Of a DNA stretch of 64,000 nt, positions 63,286-64,000 are shown in pieces. Made by a program: the position numbers and the translations under genes. Location of the stretch: contig NZ_JAEUXI010000001.1 in the NCBI RefSeq assembly GCF_016775005.1, forward strand, positions 124,001 through 188,000, in the 5' to 3' direction. The stretch is from Streptococcus suis (lineage in GTDB: Bacteria > Bacillota > Bacilli > Lactobacillales > Streptococcaceae). How positions within the stretch are numbered: the first letter of the stretch is position 1; every line of letters starts with the position of its first letter. Below the pieces are notes generated by a model. The model was given only the letters and a program-made list of their open reading frames with translations. It made no database searches and was not told where the DNA came from.

Positions 63286-63630
63286 TGGAGCTGGTGGGAG
63301 TCGAACCCACGTCCAAACACCTGCTAACTTATTCGTCTACAACCATAGGTTATGTCTTGCTTTAACTTGGACTCGATACATAACTCAAACCTAGACCAAG
63401 CGAGTCAGTAAATCTCTTTTGGAACTGCCTGACTCAATTCCAACGTAGCTTGTTGTTTTAAGACCAATCAGCAAACACAAGCAATTCGCGACTGGTCACG
63501 CAGGCAGGTTATTAAGCTGCTAATGCGTAAGTGTTTGTATTTTTTGCAGTTATATTTAACTGGCATTTTTACATCTGCCGATGAGTTGCAGAACAAGCCT
63601 CATAATGCCTGTCGAATCCGTAACAACCCC
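63286..63630 (-). ncRNA. ssrA: Transfer-messenger RNA
   Basis: A 345-base one-piece tmRNA that rescues stalled ribosomes with SmpB. The 5' part begins GGGGTTGTTACGGATTCGAC and pairs with the 3' CAGCTCC; the T arm is GTGGGTTCGACTCCCAC. The tag frame at 63547-63512 reads AKNTNTYALAA then TAA, ending in the ALAA signal for ClpXP. Confidence 0.97.
63512..63547 (-). other. tmRNA proteolysis tag frame
   Basis: Eleven codons from the resume GCA to TAA: AKNTNTYALAA. It differs by one residue (T for S at position 6) from the common streptococcal AKNTNSYALAA. Confidence 0.9.
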
Positions 63631-63649
63631 GAGGTTGAATACGGGAATT

Positions 63650-63678
63650 ATTATAGCAAAGTATCAAACAAAATGCAA
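63650..63678 (-). promoter_or_regulatory. Promoter of ssrA
   Basis: TTGCAT at 63678-63673, 17-nt spacer, TATAAT at 63655-63650 with TGC before it. Start near 63643, so about a dozen bases are removed to make the mature 5' end. Confidence 0.85.
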
Positions 63679-63721
63679 GACTTTTTTAGAGATTATTAGT
63701 ATTTGGAAAATAAAAGAAAAA

Positions 63722-63730
63722 TGGTAAAAT
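63722..63730 (+). promoter_or_regulatory. Extended -10 promoter, probably leaderless
   Basis: TGGTAAAAT ends 6 nt before ATG 63737; the spacer AGTATT has no ribosome site. Confidence 0.65.
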
Positions 63731-63736
63731 AGTATT

Positions 63737-64000
63737 ATGTATAAATTTTGGCAGAAAACCATTCAGGTACTCAGCATTTTAACCCTGATTGCATCCTTCT
63801 TTTTTGTAATTTGGCTTTACCGTATCGGAATTCTAAATGATCAGAATGTCCTGACAGACATGATTAAAAGTCACGGTACTTTTGGCAGTCTATCCTTTCT
63901 TGGCATTCAAATTCTTCAAGTTGTATTTCCGATTATTCCTGGGGGGGTTACTACGGTTGTCGGCTTTTTGGTCTTCAATTTTTGGTGGGGCTTTTTCCTG
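63737..64000 (+). CDS. TVP38/TMEM64 family membrane protein, 5' part
   Basis: The first 88 codons are in the window; the gene continues past the right edge. MYKFWQKTIQVLSILTLIAS starts a membrane helix; a second hydrophobic segment contains QILQVVFPIIPGGVTTVVGF, the proline-glycine signature of the TVP38/TMEM64/DedA-like superfamily. These proteins are thought to act in lipid flipping or membrane maintenance. The ATG follows directly after an extended -10 box. Confidence 0.85.
   Translation, partial: MYKFWQKTIQVLSILTLIASFFFVIWLYRIGILNDQNVLTDMIKSHGTFGSLSFLGIQILQVVFPIIPGGVTTVVGFLVFNFWWGFFL

Overview
The window reads as a chromosomal segment of a low-GC Gram-positive coccus of the genus Streptococcus, most likely Streptococcus suis or a close relative. 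The evidence is the rexB-rexA gene pair in place of addB-addA, YSIRK and LPXTG surface proteins, the pfkA-pyk-signal peptidase-glmS order, TGnTATAAT-type promoters, and a tmRNA whose tag reads AKNTNTYALAA. The species call is inference; the genus is well supported. Almost everything is core genome. There is no prophage, complete IS element or CRISPR array.

Layout. 1-7,350: the 5' end of obg, a 42-residue DUF4044 gene, uvrC, small unknown genes, a repeat-rich gap, lepA and ndk. 7,360-14,273: rexA and rexB, the recombinational repair helicase-nuclease. 14,369-22,537: one very large wall-anchored protein with 16 MucBP-like repeats. 23,006-30,132: pcrA, NADH oxidase, a wall-anchored family 3 glycosidase with a CcpA site in its promoter, and an unknown gene. 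30,301-38,001: a HAD phosphatase, pepT, a frameshifted AEC transporter, a padR-led four-gene envelope operon, a RUP-like miniature repeat and a membrane-tethered C39-like protein. 38,479-41,945: DUF1304/MarR pair, split ThrE-type exporter and a CDF metal transporter. 41,964-47,301: the mannitol PTS operon mtlA-mtlR-mtlF-mtlD. 47,433-49,568: an amino-acid ABC importer. 49,714-56,815: glmS, a signal peptidase-like protein lacking the catalytic lysine, a GDSL esterase, an FAD oxidoreductase, pyk and pfkA. 56,897-63,074: dnaE, a GntR-controlled ABC exporter and adenosine deaminase. 63,193-64,000: tRNA-Ser(GGA), tmRNA and the start of a TVP38/TMEM64 protein.

Four things stand out. First, at least six genes start directly at the expected transcription start of a consensus or extended -10 box, 6 or 7 nt upstream of ATG, with no usable ribosome binding site; this suggests recurrent leaderless mRNAs. 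Second, the padR operon encodes two beta-solenoid-like proteins: one is cysteine-rich with no export signal, the other cysteine-free behind a membrane anchor, with a HAAS membrane protein between them. It looks like a two-compartment envelope-sensing system. Third, glmS has two NagR-type sites flanking its promoter. Fourth, the giant MucBP protein shows a five-unit higher-order repeat and a recent linker-plus-repeat duplication.

Coordinates and motif readings were made by eye; family names come from recognition, not from database searches.
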